Assembly (NCBI GenBank): GCA_009885515.1
Contig: VFKO01000353.1
Coordinates: 1-13,843, forward strand
Direction of reading: 5' to 3'
DNA from: Rhodobiaceae bacterium
GTDB lineage: Bacteria; Pseudomonadota; Alphaproteobacteria; Micropepsales; Micropepsaceae
DNA length: 13,843 nt
The notes beneath the pieces were generated by a model. That model did not search any database and was not told the origin of the DNA. It was given only the letters and a program-made list of their open reading frames with translations. Below, piece after piece: positions 1 to 7,677 of the stretch. Numbering within the stretch: the first letter of the stretch is position 1; each line of letters begins with the position of its first letter. The translations under genes and the position numbers were made by a program.

Positions 1-2733
1 CCGCTTCACAGTTTCGACCTCGAAGCACTCGATCTGGTCGCCTTTTTGGATGTCTTGATAGTTCTCGAAGGCCATACCGCATTCCTGACCGGTGACAACC
101 TCTTTCACTTCATCCTTGAAGCGTTTCAAAGTCGACAACGTCCCTTCGTGGATCACGACATTGTCGCGCAACAATCGCACTTTGTTGCCACGCAGCACTT
201 TGCCTTCCGTCACCTGACAGCCCGCGACCTTGCCAACCTTTGTGATGTTGAAGACCTCAAGGATCGAGGCATAGCCCAGGAAATTCTCGCGCAACGTCGG
301 CGACAACAGACCCGACATCGCCAATCGAATATCGTCAATGATGTTGTAGATGATCGAGTAGTAACGAATTTCGACGCCATCGCGCTTGGCCATATCCCGC
401 GCTTCAGCCGTAGCGCGCACGTTGAAAGCGATGATCGGCGCCCCCGACGCTCGCGCCAGAATGATGTCGCTTTGAGTGACACCACCGACACCGGCATGCA
501 GTACCTGCGCCTTGACTTCCGCGGTTGACAACTGGGACAGCGCCGCTGAAATCGCCTCCACAGAGCCCTGCACGTCAGATTTGACGACCAGCGGCAGATA
601 TTTGGCACCCACGCCTTTGTCGGCCAACACTTGGTCAAGCGATGCCCGCCCGCCCGCACGTGTCCGCGCATCACGCTTTTTGCGCGCCCGGAAGTCCGCC
701 ACTTCGCGCGCCCGGCTGTCGTTTTCAACGACGGCAAAATCATCACCGGCTTCCGGAGGTGCGGAAAGACCGAGAATTTCGACGGGTTCCGACGGCCCTG
801 CACTGGGAACTTGTTCACCGCGCTCATTCACCAACGCCCGCACACGTCCCCACTCGGCACCAGCAACAACAATATCGCCGACCTTGATTGTACCTCGCGC
901 TACCAGAACAGTGGCAACCGGCCCACGGCCTTTATCAAGCTTCGCTTCAACAACGGCGCCAGATGCTGGCCGGTTTCGATTGGCTTTCAGATCAAGAACT
1001 TCGGCCTGAAGCAAAATCGCCTCTTCAAGTTTGTCGAGATTGAGCTTCTTAGTCGCCGAGACTTCAATGGCCTGGGTTTCACCACCCATCGACTCGACCA
1101 CGATTTCATAGGTCAGCAACTCGGTGCGAACCCGGTCAGGTGTAGCACCTGGCTTATCGATCTTGTTGATCGCCACAATGATCGGCACTTTCGCCGCTTT
1201 GGCATGATTGATGGCTTCAATCGTTTGCGGCATGACGCCGTCATCGGCAGCAACCACAAGCACAACGATGTCGGTCACTTTCGCACCTCGAGCGCGCATC
1301 GCGGTGAACGCGGCATGACCCGGCGTATCGAGAAACGTAATCTTTTGCTTCGACGGCAGCGTAACTTGATAAGCGCCAATATGCTGGGTGATACCTCCAG
1401 CCTCTCCGGCTGCCACGTCTGTTTGACGCAGCGCATCCAGAAGAGACGTCTTACCGTGATCGACATGTCCCATGATCGTCACGACCGGTGCACGCGGGGT
1501 AAGCGTTTCGTCACTGTCCAATTCGCCCTTGAGTCCTTCAAGCACGTCGGCTTCCGCGACGCGCTTGACCGAATGGCCAAACTCTTCTGCAATAAGTTGA
1601 GCGGTGTCGGCATCAAGTGACGTGTTGATGGTCACCATCTGCCCCTGCTTCATCAGACTCTTGATGATATCGACGGCTCGTGTCGCCATGCGGTTGGCAA
1701 GCTCTTGCACCGTAATGGACTCAGGAATGACGACGTCGCGAATAATCTTTTGCGGTGGCTCACTATCTTTGACCCCGTGCTGAGCACGCTGAGCACGCTG
1801 TACATGGCGCTTATAGGCAGCCATTGAACGTACGCGTTCCGTTTCATTCAATGCCGTGACGACGCTCAACTTCCCAGTCCGGCGCCCGTCGTCTGCACCC
1901 TTTCTCGGAGCCGCGGGCGCTTTGGCAGGGACGCCTTTGGCCCCACCTGCGCGCTTGCGTCCATCGTCATCATCACCGCCGGCCCGCCGGGGTGGGAGTG
2001 TAGACAATCCGCCAGATGGTTGCGGACGAGTTGAAGGCGGCGAGCGCCCGGGTCCACCCGCAGGCGTGCGCGCAGGGGCACCACCTGGAGCGGGGCGTGT
2101 AGACGTTGTCGTAGCACCCCGCGGCGCAGCATTGCTGGCACTGCGCGGATGTGGCTGCGTTGTGGTGGTTACTGAACCGTCATCGTCAGGGTCCAACCGG
2201 CGCCGGGCATCAACTTCTATCTTGCGGCGGCTGTCCTCGTCTGCGACGCGGCGCAACTCGTCTTCGATCTTCCGTTTCGCAGCCGCCTCGCGCTCACGTT
2301 CCAACCGCTCTTCGTCTTCGGCTCGCCGCTTTGCATCTTCCTGGGCACGACGGCGCTCTTCTTCTTCGGCAACTCTTGCGTCTTTCAGCGCACGCGAACG
2401 TGCAACCTTTTCTTCTTCCGTAAGTGTGCGCAGTACCATACCGCCGGATTTCGGCTGTACTGGTGCTGGTTTTAAGGGTTTGCTTGACGCAGGCGCCACC
2501 GGAACTGCAACGTCGGCTTTCACAAGCTCCAGCACAACCGATTTCGCACTCTCGGCTTTGCCTCCGGGCCGCACGACGGTCGGACGTTTGATCTCCACGA
2601 CAACCGCTTTAGATCGGCCATGACTGAACGCCTGGCGTACAACGCCAGTCTCCGGGCGCTTCACAGACAACGTTCTTGGCGCACCAGAGGCATGCAATGT
2701 CTTTTCGCCTTCTGGGGTCTTATTGTCAGTCAT
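1..2733 (-). CDS. infB: Translation initiation factor IF-2 (3' end cut by window edge)
   Basis: IF-2 is the GTPase that brings initiator fMet-tRNA to the 30S subunit and promotes 50S joining. The reading frame is open from the ATG at 2731-2733 to the left edge, giving 911 residues that end in DQIECFEVETVKR. The family usually ends a few residues later, so only the last codons and the stop are missing. An alphaproteobacterial IF-2-associated segment lies at about residues 20-55 (KRPETGVVRQAFSHGRSK). It is followed by a long charged Glu/Arg/Lys stretch (about 105-175) and a Pro/Gly/Ala-rich linker up to about 300. The IF2 N domain is at about 331-395. The G domain follows, with GHVDHGKT at 422-429, DTPGH at 469-473 and NKID at 523-526, then the beta-barrel and C domains. 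The purine-rich GAAAGG lies 5 nt before the start. It is the last visible gene of the rimP-nusA-ylxR-infB operon, 78 bp after ylxR. Confidence 0.98.
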   Translation of the reverse strand, partial: MTDNKTPEGEKTLHASGAPRTLSVKRPETGVVRQAFSHGRSKAVVVEIKRPTVVRPGGKAESAKSVVLELVKADVAVPVAPASSKPLKPAPVQPKSGGMVLRTLTEEEKVARSRALKDARVAEEEERRRAQEDAKRRAEDEERLEREREAAAKRKIEDELRRVADEDSRRKIEVDARRRLDPDDDGSVTTTTQPHPRSASNAAPRGATTTSTRPAPGGAPARTPAGGPGRSPPSTRPQPSGGLSTLPPRRAGGDDDDGRKRAGGAKGVPAKAPAAPRKGADDGRRTGKLSVVTALNETERVRSMAAYKRHVQRAQRAQHGVKDSEPPQKIIRDVVIPESITVQELANRMATRAVDIIKSLMKQGQMVTINTSLDADTAQLIAEEFGHSVKRVAEADVLEGLKGELDSDETLTPRAPVVTIMGHVDHGKTSLLDALRQTDVAAGEAGGITQHIGAYQVTLPSKQKITFLDTPGHAAFTAMRARGAKVTDIVVLVVAADDGVMPQTIEAINHAKAAKVPIIVAINKIDKPGATPDRVRTELLTYEIVVESMGGETQAIEVSATKKLNLDKLEEAILLQAEVLDLKANRNRPASGAVVEAKLDKGRGPVATVLVARGTIKVGDIVVAGAEWGRVRALVNERGEQVPSAGPSEPVEILGLSAPPEAGDDFAVVENDSRAREVADFRARKKRDARTRAGGRASLDQVLADKGVGAKYLPLVVKSDVQGSVEAISAALSQLSTAEVKAQVLHAGVGGVTQSDIILARASGAPIIAFNVRATAEARDMAKRDGVEIRYYSIIYNIIDDIRLAMSGLLSPTLRENFLGYASILEVFNITKVGKVAGCQVTEGKVLRGNKVRLLRDNVVIHEGTLSTLKRFKDEVKEVVTGQECGMAFENYQDIQKGDQIECFEVETVKR
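1779..1800. repeat. Short 9-bp tandem repeat inside infB
   Basis: The unit GCTGAGCAC occurs twice in a row and is followed by a partial third copy. On the coding strand it gives the repeated tripeptide QRA (VQRAQRAQHG), just before the IF2 N domain. The 9 bp period keeps the frame, so this is probably slippage within a tolerant linker. It has no evident regulatory role. Confidence 0.6.
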
Positions 2734-2811
2734 GCGCGCCTTTCGATCCTTTTCACTCGTCTGCAGTCTCTTATTCTTAGCTCGTCACGTACAAAATCTT
2801 CGGTCTCGTTG

Positions 2812-3471
2812 TCACGAGGCCGCGTCCCATTCCGGCGGACACAACACGCGGAAACCGCCAAGCCGCTCTGCCTCTGCAACAAATCGAGCAGCGAGCGAGC
2901 CTTGCGTTAAGGCAGCATGTACCACATTTTCGCGACCGAATGCCAAGCCGATTTCGCTATCAGACAAGCACCCAATCACCCGGATCGCCCCTCGCTTTCT
3001 GGCATAAGTCAAAAGCTTTCCTCGATCTGCGCCACCTGACCCCGACGCCTCGACCAATGCGGCGATACGCCCCGCCTGAGTCCGCAGAACCACTTCGACC
3101 TGGGCATACCCTGAAATGGCCAACCCGGCACGCCTGGCAAGCCCCAAATGTTCACAACACCGTCGAACCAAAAGAAGCTCAACGTCACCCGCCAATGTGT
3201 CCGGGCATTTCACTGACCGCTTTGCCACTTTCGAAAAGTGCCCGCGTTCGGCGGCGCGCGAAATGAGTTCGCGGCTTGAAGTCACCCAATAACCCCGCCC
3301 TGGCAACTTCAACGCCAGGTCAGGCACAATCACTTCGTCCGGACCAACCACGAACCGGACCATCCCATCGGGCGGCTTCACTTCGCCAGAAACTATACAC
3401 CGCCGGAGAGGGCCCTCAGCCCCCTCATCATCACTGTGTTGTCGCGCAGCCTTACCGCCGCCTTGTGTCAC
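2812..3471 (-). CDS. ylxR: YlxR/DUF448 RNA-binding protein fused to an L7Ae-like domain
   Basis: The product is 219 residues. The N-terminal part (about 20-95) is a YlxR (DUF448) domain, shown by PLRRCIVSGE near 21-30 and LPGRGYWV at 56-63. The C-terminal part (about 105-205) resembles the ribosomal L7Ae/L30e fold, with HLGLARRAGLAISG and EIGLAFGRENVVHAAL. In Firmicutes these two domains are separate genes (ylxR and ylxQ); the fused form is common in Alphaproteobacteria. YlxR is a nucleic-acid-binding protein of the nusA operon, and its exact role in this group is uncertain. The chosen start is GTG at 3469-3471, overlapping the nusA TGA by 4 bp (GTGA), which suggests translational coupling. 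A 78 bp gap separates it from infB; I see no convincing terminator or promoter in that gap. Confidence 0.93.
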   Translation of the reverse strand: MTQGGGKAARQHSDDEGAEGPLRRCIVSGEVKPPDGMVRFVVGPDEVIVPDLALKLPGRGYWVTSSRELISRAAERGHFSKVAKRSVKCPDTLAGDVELLLVRRCCEHLGLARRAGLAISGYAQVEVVLRTQAGRIAALVEASGSGGADRGKLLTYARKRGAIRVIGCLSDSEIGLAFGRENVVHAALTQGSLAARFVAEAERLGGFRVLCPPEWDAAS

Positions 3472-5060
3472 TCTGGTGCAGGCTCCGGAGCCACCGGCAC
3501 GGCTTGAGCCGTTGGCGCTTCAATCCAACCTGCGGCCACGCGAGCCGCCATAATGATAGCGTTGGATTCATCTGCATTCGTACCAAGCGCTTCAAACATG
3601 CCCGCAAAATGCTTGCGTTCGCCATTCACGGTTTCATTCCATCCCACCAGATCATCGGTTGCGCAGCCGGCAAGGTCTTCAAGCGTTTTGACCCCACCTT
3701 CGCCGAGAGCCACGGCCATCGCCGGTGAAAGTCCCGCAACTTTCAGCACGTCGTCTTCCACGCCCAGCTCAAGACGCTTTTTGTCCATTGCCTCGTTCTG
3801 ACGTTCCAGGAAATCGAGAGCCCGTTTTTGCAGCTCTTGCGCAGTCTCTTCACCGATACCTTGAATCTCCGCTAACTCCTCCAGCACCACATAGGCAAGG
3901 TCTTCGACTGCTGAATAATTCTCCGAAGCGAGCAACTGGGCCAGCGTTTCATCAACATCAAGCGAATTCATGAACAGCTCCGTACGCTTGCGGAACTGCT
4001 CCTGACGTCGCTCGGATTCTTCAGCTTCGGTCAGAATGTCGATCTGCCAACCGGTAAGCTGAGATGCCAGGCGGACATTCTGTCCACGCCGCCCAATGGC
4101 AAGCGACAACTGCTCATCCCCTACGACGACTTCGATACGATGCGCATCATCATCAAGCACGACCTTGGAAACTTCCGCCGGCGCCAATGCATTGACGATG
4201 AAGTTCGCAGGATCAAGCGACCACGGAATAATATCGATCTTTTCGCCTTGAAGTTCTTGGACAACCGCCTGAACGCGGCTGCCGCGCATTCCGACGCACG
4301 CACCGACTGGATCAATCGAGGAGTCATTTGAAATGACGGCGATCTTGGCTCGCGAACCCGGATCGCGGGCGACTGACCTGATTTCGATGATGCCGTCATA
4401 AATCTCAGGCACTTCCTGCGCAAACAATTTGGCCATGAATTGCGTGTGCGTCCGGGACAAGAAAATCTGAGGACCGCGCGTTTCGCGCCGCACATCATAA
4501 ATGTAGGCGCGGATGCGGTCACCCGTGCGGAAGGTTTCCCGTGGCAGCAACTCGTCGCGGCGCACAAAAGCTTCGCCGCGGCCGAGGTCGACCACGACAT
4601 TCCCGTACTCGACGCGTTTGACCGTTCCATGAACAATTTCGCCCACGCGATCTTTGTACTCGTCAAACTGCTTCTCGCGTTCTGCGTCGCGCACTTTTTG
4701 GAAGATTACCTGCTTGGCGGCTTGAGCAGCAATGCGTCCGAAATCGATCGGCGGCAATGGCTCTGCAATCAAATCCCCGGTTTGTGCAGCCGGATTGCGA
4801 ATCTGAGCTTCATCGAGTGTGATCTCGGTGGCTTCATTTTCAAGCTTGTCGACCACCAGGCGCAAGCGATGCAGCCGCGTCTCACCCGACTTGGGATCAA
4901 TCTCGGCTTTGATCTCATTGTCTTGCCCGTAGCGCGATTTCGCGGCCTTTTGAATTGCCTCTTCCATAGCTGCGATAACAATTTGCTTGTCGATCGACTT
5001 TTCGCGCGCAACCGCATCTGCGATCTGAAGCAGTTCGAGTCTATTTGCACTAACGGCCAT
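3468..5060 (-). CDS. nusA: Transcription termination/antitermination factor NusA
   Basis: NusA binds RNA polymerase and nascent RNA, modulates pausing and termination, and takes part in rRNA antitermination. The product is 530 residues. An N-terminal polymerase-binding domain covers about 1-130 and an S1 domain about 136-200 (VGEIVHGTVKRVEYGNVVVDLG). KH1 carries GMRG at 257-260 and KH2 carries GRRG at 323-326 (LAIGRRGQNVRLAS). Two helix-hairpin-helix repeats follow at about 365-430 and 435-505, and the tail is Pro/Ala/Glu-rich. The start is ATG at 5058-5060, with GAGG at 5070-5073 nine nt upstream. The gene lies 11 bp after rimP and overlaps ylxR by 4 bp. The length and the two C-terminal repeats match the proteobacterial form. 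Confidence 0.98.
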   Translation of the reverse strand: MAVSANRLELLQIADAVAREKSIDKQIVIAAMEEAIQKAAKSRYGQDNEIKAEIDPKSGETRLHRLRLVVDKLENEATEITLDEAQIRNPAAQTGDLIAEPLPPIDFGRIAAQAAKQVIFQKVRDAEREKQFDEYKDRVGEIVHGTVKRVEYGNVVVDLGRGEAFVRRDELLPRETFRTGDRIRAYIYDVRRETRGPQIFLSRTHTQFMAKLFAQEVPEIYDGIIEIRSVARDPGSRAKIAVISNDSSIDPVGACVGMRGSRVQAVVQELQGEKIDIIPWSLDPANFIVNALAPAEVSKVVLDDDAHRIEVVVGDEQLSLAIGRRGQNVRLASQLTGWQIDILTEAEESERRQEQFRKRTELFMNSLDVDETLAQLLASENYSAVEDLAYVVLEELAEIQGIGEETAQELQKRALDFLERQNEAMDKKRLELGVEDDVLKVAGLSPAMAVALGEGGVKTLEDLAGCATDDLVGWNETVNGERKHFAGMFEALGTNADESNAIIMAARVAAGWIEAPTAQAVPVAPEPAPE

Positions 5061-5071
5061 GAATCAGTACC

Positions 5072-5602
5072 TCAATTTCGTCCGGCGGTGCCGGCTGTCT
5101 TTCTGCGTTTCAAATCTTGCTCAATAAGCGCGTCGGTCAGCTGAAGCTTTGCTTCGCCGATGGAGGTGTACGGAATGGCCATCTCGCCACGGCTTTTTTC
5201 CGCACCCATTTCCGTTTCAATGATGACGTCCTCGCCCTTTAGACCCTTCAATGTCCCACGCACGCGTTTGCGGCCATCGAGTGGAAATTTCAGTTCAATC
5301 TTTGCTTCATGCCCTGCATAAAATTCGAAGTCTTTCCGCCGCGTCAGTGGCCTGTCGATCCCTGGCGACGACACCTCAAGCACATACTCTCCTTCAATCG
5401 GGTCGTCCTGCTCAAAAGCCGTTGAAATCGCAACGCTTAAGCGAGCACAGTCATCCACGAGCATCGTACCGTCCGCCCGCTCCGCCATAACTTGCAGCAC
5501 CGGGCGGTGTGAACTCGTCACTCGAACACGCACAAGCGAATACCCCATCGCCTCTGCAATAGGAGCGATCACTTGCTCTAGCTCGGAAACACGCACGCTC
5601 AT
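5072..5602 (-). CDS. rimP: Ribosome maturation factor RimP
   Basis: RimP assists assembly of the 30S subunit. The chosen product is 176 residues, within the family range. The N-terminal domain is recognised by ELEQVIAPIAEAMGYSLVRV and the central VDDCARLSVAISTAFEQ, with the hallmark LEVSSPGIDRPL near residue 100. A C-terminal SH3-like barrel follows (KFPLDGRKRVRGTLKG and IPYTSIGEAKL). The frame stays open to about 5878, but that stretch overlaps trmB and has no RimP similarity. The ATG at 5600-5602 has GAAGG at 5610-5614 seven nt upstream and begins exactly where the family does. It is the first gene of the rimP-nusA-ylxR-infB operon and lies 139 bp after trmB. Confidence 0.96.
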   Translation of the reverse strand: MSVRVSELEQVIAPIAEAMGYSLVRVRVTSSHRPVLQVMAERADGTMLVDDCARLSVAISTAFEQDDPIEGEYVLEVSSPGIDRPLTRRKDFEFYAGHEAKIELKFPLDGRKRVRGTLKGLKGEDVIIETEMGAEKSRGEMAIPYTSIGEAKLQLTDALIEQDLKRRKTAGTAGRN

Positions 5603-5642
5603 GTCTTTGCCTTCAAGCCCCAGACAAACGCCTTTCGCGCCC

Positions 5643-5661
5643 GGCTGAGTTACACTCAGCC
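5643..5661 (-). promoter_or_regulatory. Perfect hairpin in the rimP leader
   Basis: GGCTGAG (5643-5649) and CTCAGCC (5655-5661) form a perfect 7 bp stem around a 5 nt loop. It lies 41 nt before the rimP start and 80 nt after the trmB stop. On the transcribed strand the downstream bases are GC-rich with no run of U, so it is not a standard intrinsic terminator. It could be an RNA element in the leader, an operator, or a 3' end-protecting hairpin for trmB mRNA. Confidence 0.45.
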
Positions 5662-5698
5662 AGCGAACAAGCAGTCTTCTTGTCCGGGAATAGGCGCC

Positions 5699-5727
5699 TT
5701 CATAGCGTGACCTCGCCTGCAGGCCAA
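5699..5727 (-). promoter_or_regulatory. Possible sigma-70 promoter for rimP-nusA-ylxR-infB
   Basis: On the minus strand, TTGGCC (5722-5727) is followed 17 nt later by TATGAA (5699-5704); each matches 4 of 6 consensus positions. Transcription would start near 5692, leaving a leader of about 90 nt that contains the 5643-5661 hairpin. The 139 bp gap is the natural place for a promoter, but the match is weak and readthrough from metK-trmB is equally possible. Confidence 0.25.
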
Positions 5728-5741
5728 GCTCAAAACGCCGG

Positions 5742-6422
5742 TCACACCCTGAAAAATCTGAGGTAAACGCACCTCCGGCCACCGGCATGCGCTTTTTGCT
5801 CGTAGCGGGTCGGCGTCCAGCCATCAGGCCGGACGCGCCAATCAGCCGCACATTCTGCCGCCCAACGAAACCGGGCATCAGCCATCAAATGCGTCAGCGT
5901 CCATCTGGCGTAGTCGCCATGGTCGGTCACCACCCTCAGCTCGCCTCCGGGTTTCAATACGCGCGCAATCTGCGTGAGCGTGGCAGGCTGAATGAACCGC
6001 CTTTTGTGGTGCCGGATCTTGGGCCACGGGTCTGGGAACAACACATACACCGCCAACAATAATTGCGTTGGCACGCGGTCCAGGACTTCTCGTGCGTCAC
6101 CCTGATGTATGCGCACATTTGTCAACGCGCAGGCGTCAATCTGCGCCAACAACTTTGCAACGCCGTTTGCATACGGCTCGCACCCCACAAACCCGAAGTC
6201 AGGCTGACGGCTCGCGACGGCGGCAAGATGCTCACCGCCGCCGAAACCAACTTCAAAGGCAAATTGCTTTGCCGCAGGAAAGATCGATTCGAAGTCCAGC
6301 GGTCCTGCGGGCAGTTTCAATGCAGGCAGGAGCGTGCGAACAAGATTTTGCTGACTGCTACTCAGCGGACGCCCGATGCGTCGCCCATAAAGCTCGCTTC
6401 GCCGCGGTCCAACCTCGATCAG
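5742..6422 (-). CDS. trmB: tRNA (guanine-N7)-methyltransferase TrmB, non-canonical start
   Basis: TrmB uses SAM to make m7G46 in tRNA variable loops. SAM-binding motif I, EVGFGGGEH, is at about 57-65, and GCEPYANG follows. The family signature FPDPWPKIRHHKRR is at about 129-142, and VTDHGDYARW lies further on. The conserved N-terminus (ELYGRRIGRPLSSSQQ) lies upstream of the first usable TTG (6318-6320), so a start there would lose it. Between that TTG and the upstream in-frame stop at 6480-6482 there is no in-frame ATG, GTG or TTG. I place the start at CTG 6420-6422, which overlaps the metK TGA as CTGA and gives 226 residues, close to the usual length. ATC 6417-6419 and ATT 6438-6440 are alternatives. 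The identity is secure; the start is not. Confidence 0.93.
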   Translation of the reverse strand: MIEVGPRRSELYGRRIGRPLSSSQQNLVRTLLPALKLPAGPLDFESIFPAAKQFAFEVGFGGGEHLAAVASRQPDFGFVGCEPYANGVAKLLAQIDACALTNVRIHQGDAREVLDRVPTQLLLAVYVLFPDPWPKIRHHKRRFIQPATLTQIARVLKPGGELRVVTDHGDYARWTLTHLMADARFRWAAECAADWRVRPDGWTPTRYEQKAHAGGRRCVYLRFFRV

Positions 6423-7591
6423 GCGAAAGCGCTCTTCAATTGCGAAACCAGATCGGTCCGCTCCCAGGAGAATCCGCCGTCACGTTCCGGGGCTCTGCCG
6501 AAGTGCCCGTACGCCGATGTTCGCGCATAAATCGGGCGGTTCAAATTCAAATGCTCCCTGATCCCGCGCGGCTTGAGGCTCGCCATTTGAGGCAATTCTC
6601 TCTCAAGTTTCGCCTCGTCCACCAAGCCCGTTCCGTGCAAGTCAACGTAGAACGACATTGGGTCGGCAACGCCGATGGCGTAAGCGATCTGGATTGTACA
6701 GCGATCTGCCAACCCGGCAGCAACAACGTTCTTGGCGAGATAGCGCGCCATATAGGCCGCAGAACGATCTACCTTGGTAGGATCCTTTCCTGAGAATGCG
6801 CCACCACCATGGGGGGCGGCACCGCCATATGTATCAACAATGATCTTGCGCCCGGTCAGACCTGTGTCTCCGTCCGGGCCTCCGATGACAAACCGCCCGG
6901 TTGGGTTCACAAACAACCCTTCGTCCGGACACATCCACCCAGGCGGCATCACGGCTTCAATGTAGGGCTTCACAATGGCTCGCACATCACGCTGATCAAG
7001 TCCGTCGACATGCTGCGTCGACACGACGATCTTGGTCGCGCCGATGGGTTTGCCGCCTTCATATTGCAAAGTAACCTGGCTTTTCGCGTCGGGCAGCAAT
7101 TCATTAGCCTTGCCCGAACGGCGAGCATCCGACATCGCCTTCAGAATGCGGTGAGAATAGAAAATTGGCGCGGGCATTAACTCTTCGGTTTCCCGACAGG
7201 CATATCCGAACATAATGCCCTGATCGCCCGCACCTTCGTCCTTGTTTCCAGCCGCATCCACGCCAACGGCAATGTCGGCGGATTGAGAGTGAACCAGGCA
7301 TTCGATGCGCACCTTGCGCCAATCAAAACCTTCCTGATCATAGCCGATATCTTTGATCGCCAACCGCGCGGTTTCGATCATGTGTTCATGGCTCACAGTT
7401 TCAGGGCCACGAACTTCCCCGGCAAGGACAACACGGTTTGTTGTCGCCAATGTCTCAAGCGCCACGCGCGCTTCCGGCATATGCCCGAGAAACAAATCAA
7501 CGATGGAGTCGGAAATGCGGTCACAAACCTTGTCAGGGTGACCTTCCGAAACCGATTCGCTGGTAAACAGATAATTCTTGCGCAATGACAT
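6419..7591 (-). CDS. metK: S-adenosylmethionine synthetase (methionine adenosyltransferase)
   Basis: MetK makes SAM from methionine and ATP as a cytosolic tetramer. The product is 390 residues, close to the 384 of E. coli. It carries SEGHPDKVCDRISDSIVD at 15-32 with catalytic His18, the signature GAGDQGIMFGYA at 120-131, and the glycine-rich GGGAFSGKDPTKVDRSAA at 262-279. The start is ATG at 7589-7591. It has no strong Shine-Dalgarno, only GGCAG about 9 nt upstream. An intrinsic terminator ends 14 nt before the start codon, so its transcription needs a special arrangement (see the overlapping promoter). The trmB frame overlaps its stop, which pairs SAM production with a SAM user. Confidence 0.98.
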   Translation of the reverse strand: MSLRKNYLFTSESVSEGHPDKVCDRISDSIVDLFLGHMPEARVALETLATTNRVVLAGEVRGPETVSHEHMIETARLAIKDIGYDQEGFDWRKVRIECLVHSQSADIAVGVDAAGNKDEGAGDQGIMFGYACRETEELMPAPIFYSHRILKAMSDARRSGKANELLPDAKSQVTLQYEGGKPIGATKIVVSTQHVDGLDQRDVRAIVKPYIEAVMPPGWMCPDEGLFVNPTGRFVIGGPDGDTGLTGRKIIVDTYGGAAPHGGGAFSGKDPTKVDRSAAYMARYLAKNVVAAGLADRCTIQIAYAIGVADPMSFYVDLHGTGLVDEAKLERELPQMASLKPRGIREHLNLNRPIYARTSAYGHFGRAPERDGGFSWERTDLVSQLKSAFA

Positions 7592-7605
7592 TGTGTGTTG
7601 CTGCC

Positions 7606-7652
7606 AAAAAAAGAAAACCGCGCTATTCGCGAACGCGAAAAGCGCGGCTTTC
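7606..7652 (-). terminator. Strong intrinsic terminator or attenuator before metK
   Basis: On the minus-strand transcript, arms at 7641-7652 (GAAAGCCGCGCU) and 7613-7624 (AGCGCGGUUUUC) pair over 12 bp with one G-U wobble. The loop contains a smaller UUCG/CGAA-type hairpin. Seven U residues follow directly (7606-7612). The other strand has no T run, so it acts only towards metK. It ends the regulator transcript and leaves 14 nt before the metK ATG. It could be a plain terminator or an attenuator controlling metK. Confidence 0.85.
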
Positions 7653-7677
7653 TGTCAGGGATGATCAGTTACGTCAA
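7649..7677 (-). promoter_or_regulatory. Candidate metK promoter overlapping the terminator
   Basis: TTGACG at 7672-7677 matches the strong TTGAC element favoured by alphaproteobacterial sigma-70 promoters, and it spans the stop of the regulator gene. At a 17 nt spacing the -10 position is CAGAAA (7649-7654), a poor match. Transcription would begin near 7642, inside the first arm of the terminator stem. Such a transcript would lack most of that arm and escape termination. The layout is attractive but the -10 is weak. Confidence 0.3.

Noticed and set aside
631..1620. 329-codon open frame on the plus strand
   Set aside because: It lies opposite the G domain of infB, has no recognisable family, and is a shadow of a conserved GC-biased gene.
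1856..2623. 255-codon Ser/Arg/Ala-rich open frame on the plus strand
   Set aside because: It is antisense to the low-complexity N-terminal region of IF-2, and its composition is explained by that repeat-like coding strand.
4440..5144. 234-codon open frame on the plus strand opposite nusA
   Set aside because: Antisense to clear NusA domains; no family features and no Shine-Dalgarno support that I can see.
5603..5741. A tRNA gene in front of rimP, as metY in E. coli
   Set aside because: No cloverleaf or T-loop sequence is present on either strand of the 139 bp.
5603..5878. A 92-residue N-terminal extension of RimP
   Set aside because: The frame is open, but it overlaps the trmB 3' end and lacks RimP similarity; the ATG at 5600-5602 has a good Shine-Dalgarno and matches family starts.
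6068..6793. 241-codon open frame on the plus strand across trmB and metK
   Set aside because: It is opposite two well-conserved enzymes and encodes no recognisable domain.
7592..7673. SAM-II or SAM/SAH riboswitch before metK
   Set aside because: Only 21 nt remain between the regulator stop and the terminator stem, and no aptamer-like motif or pseudoknot pattern is visible.
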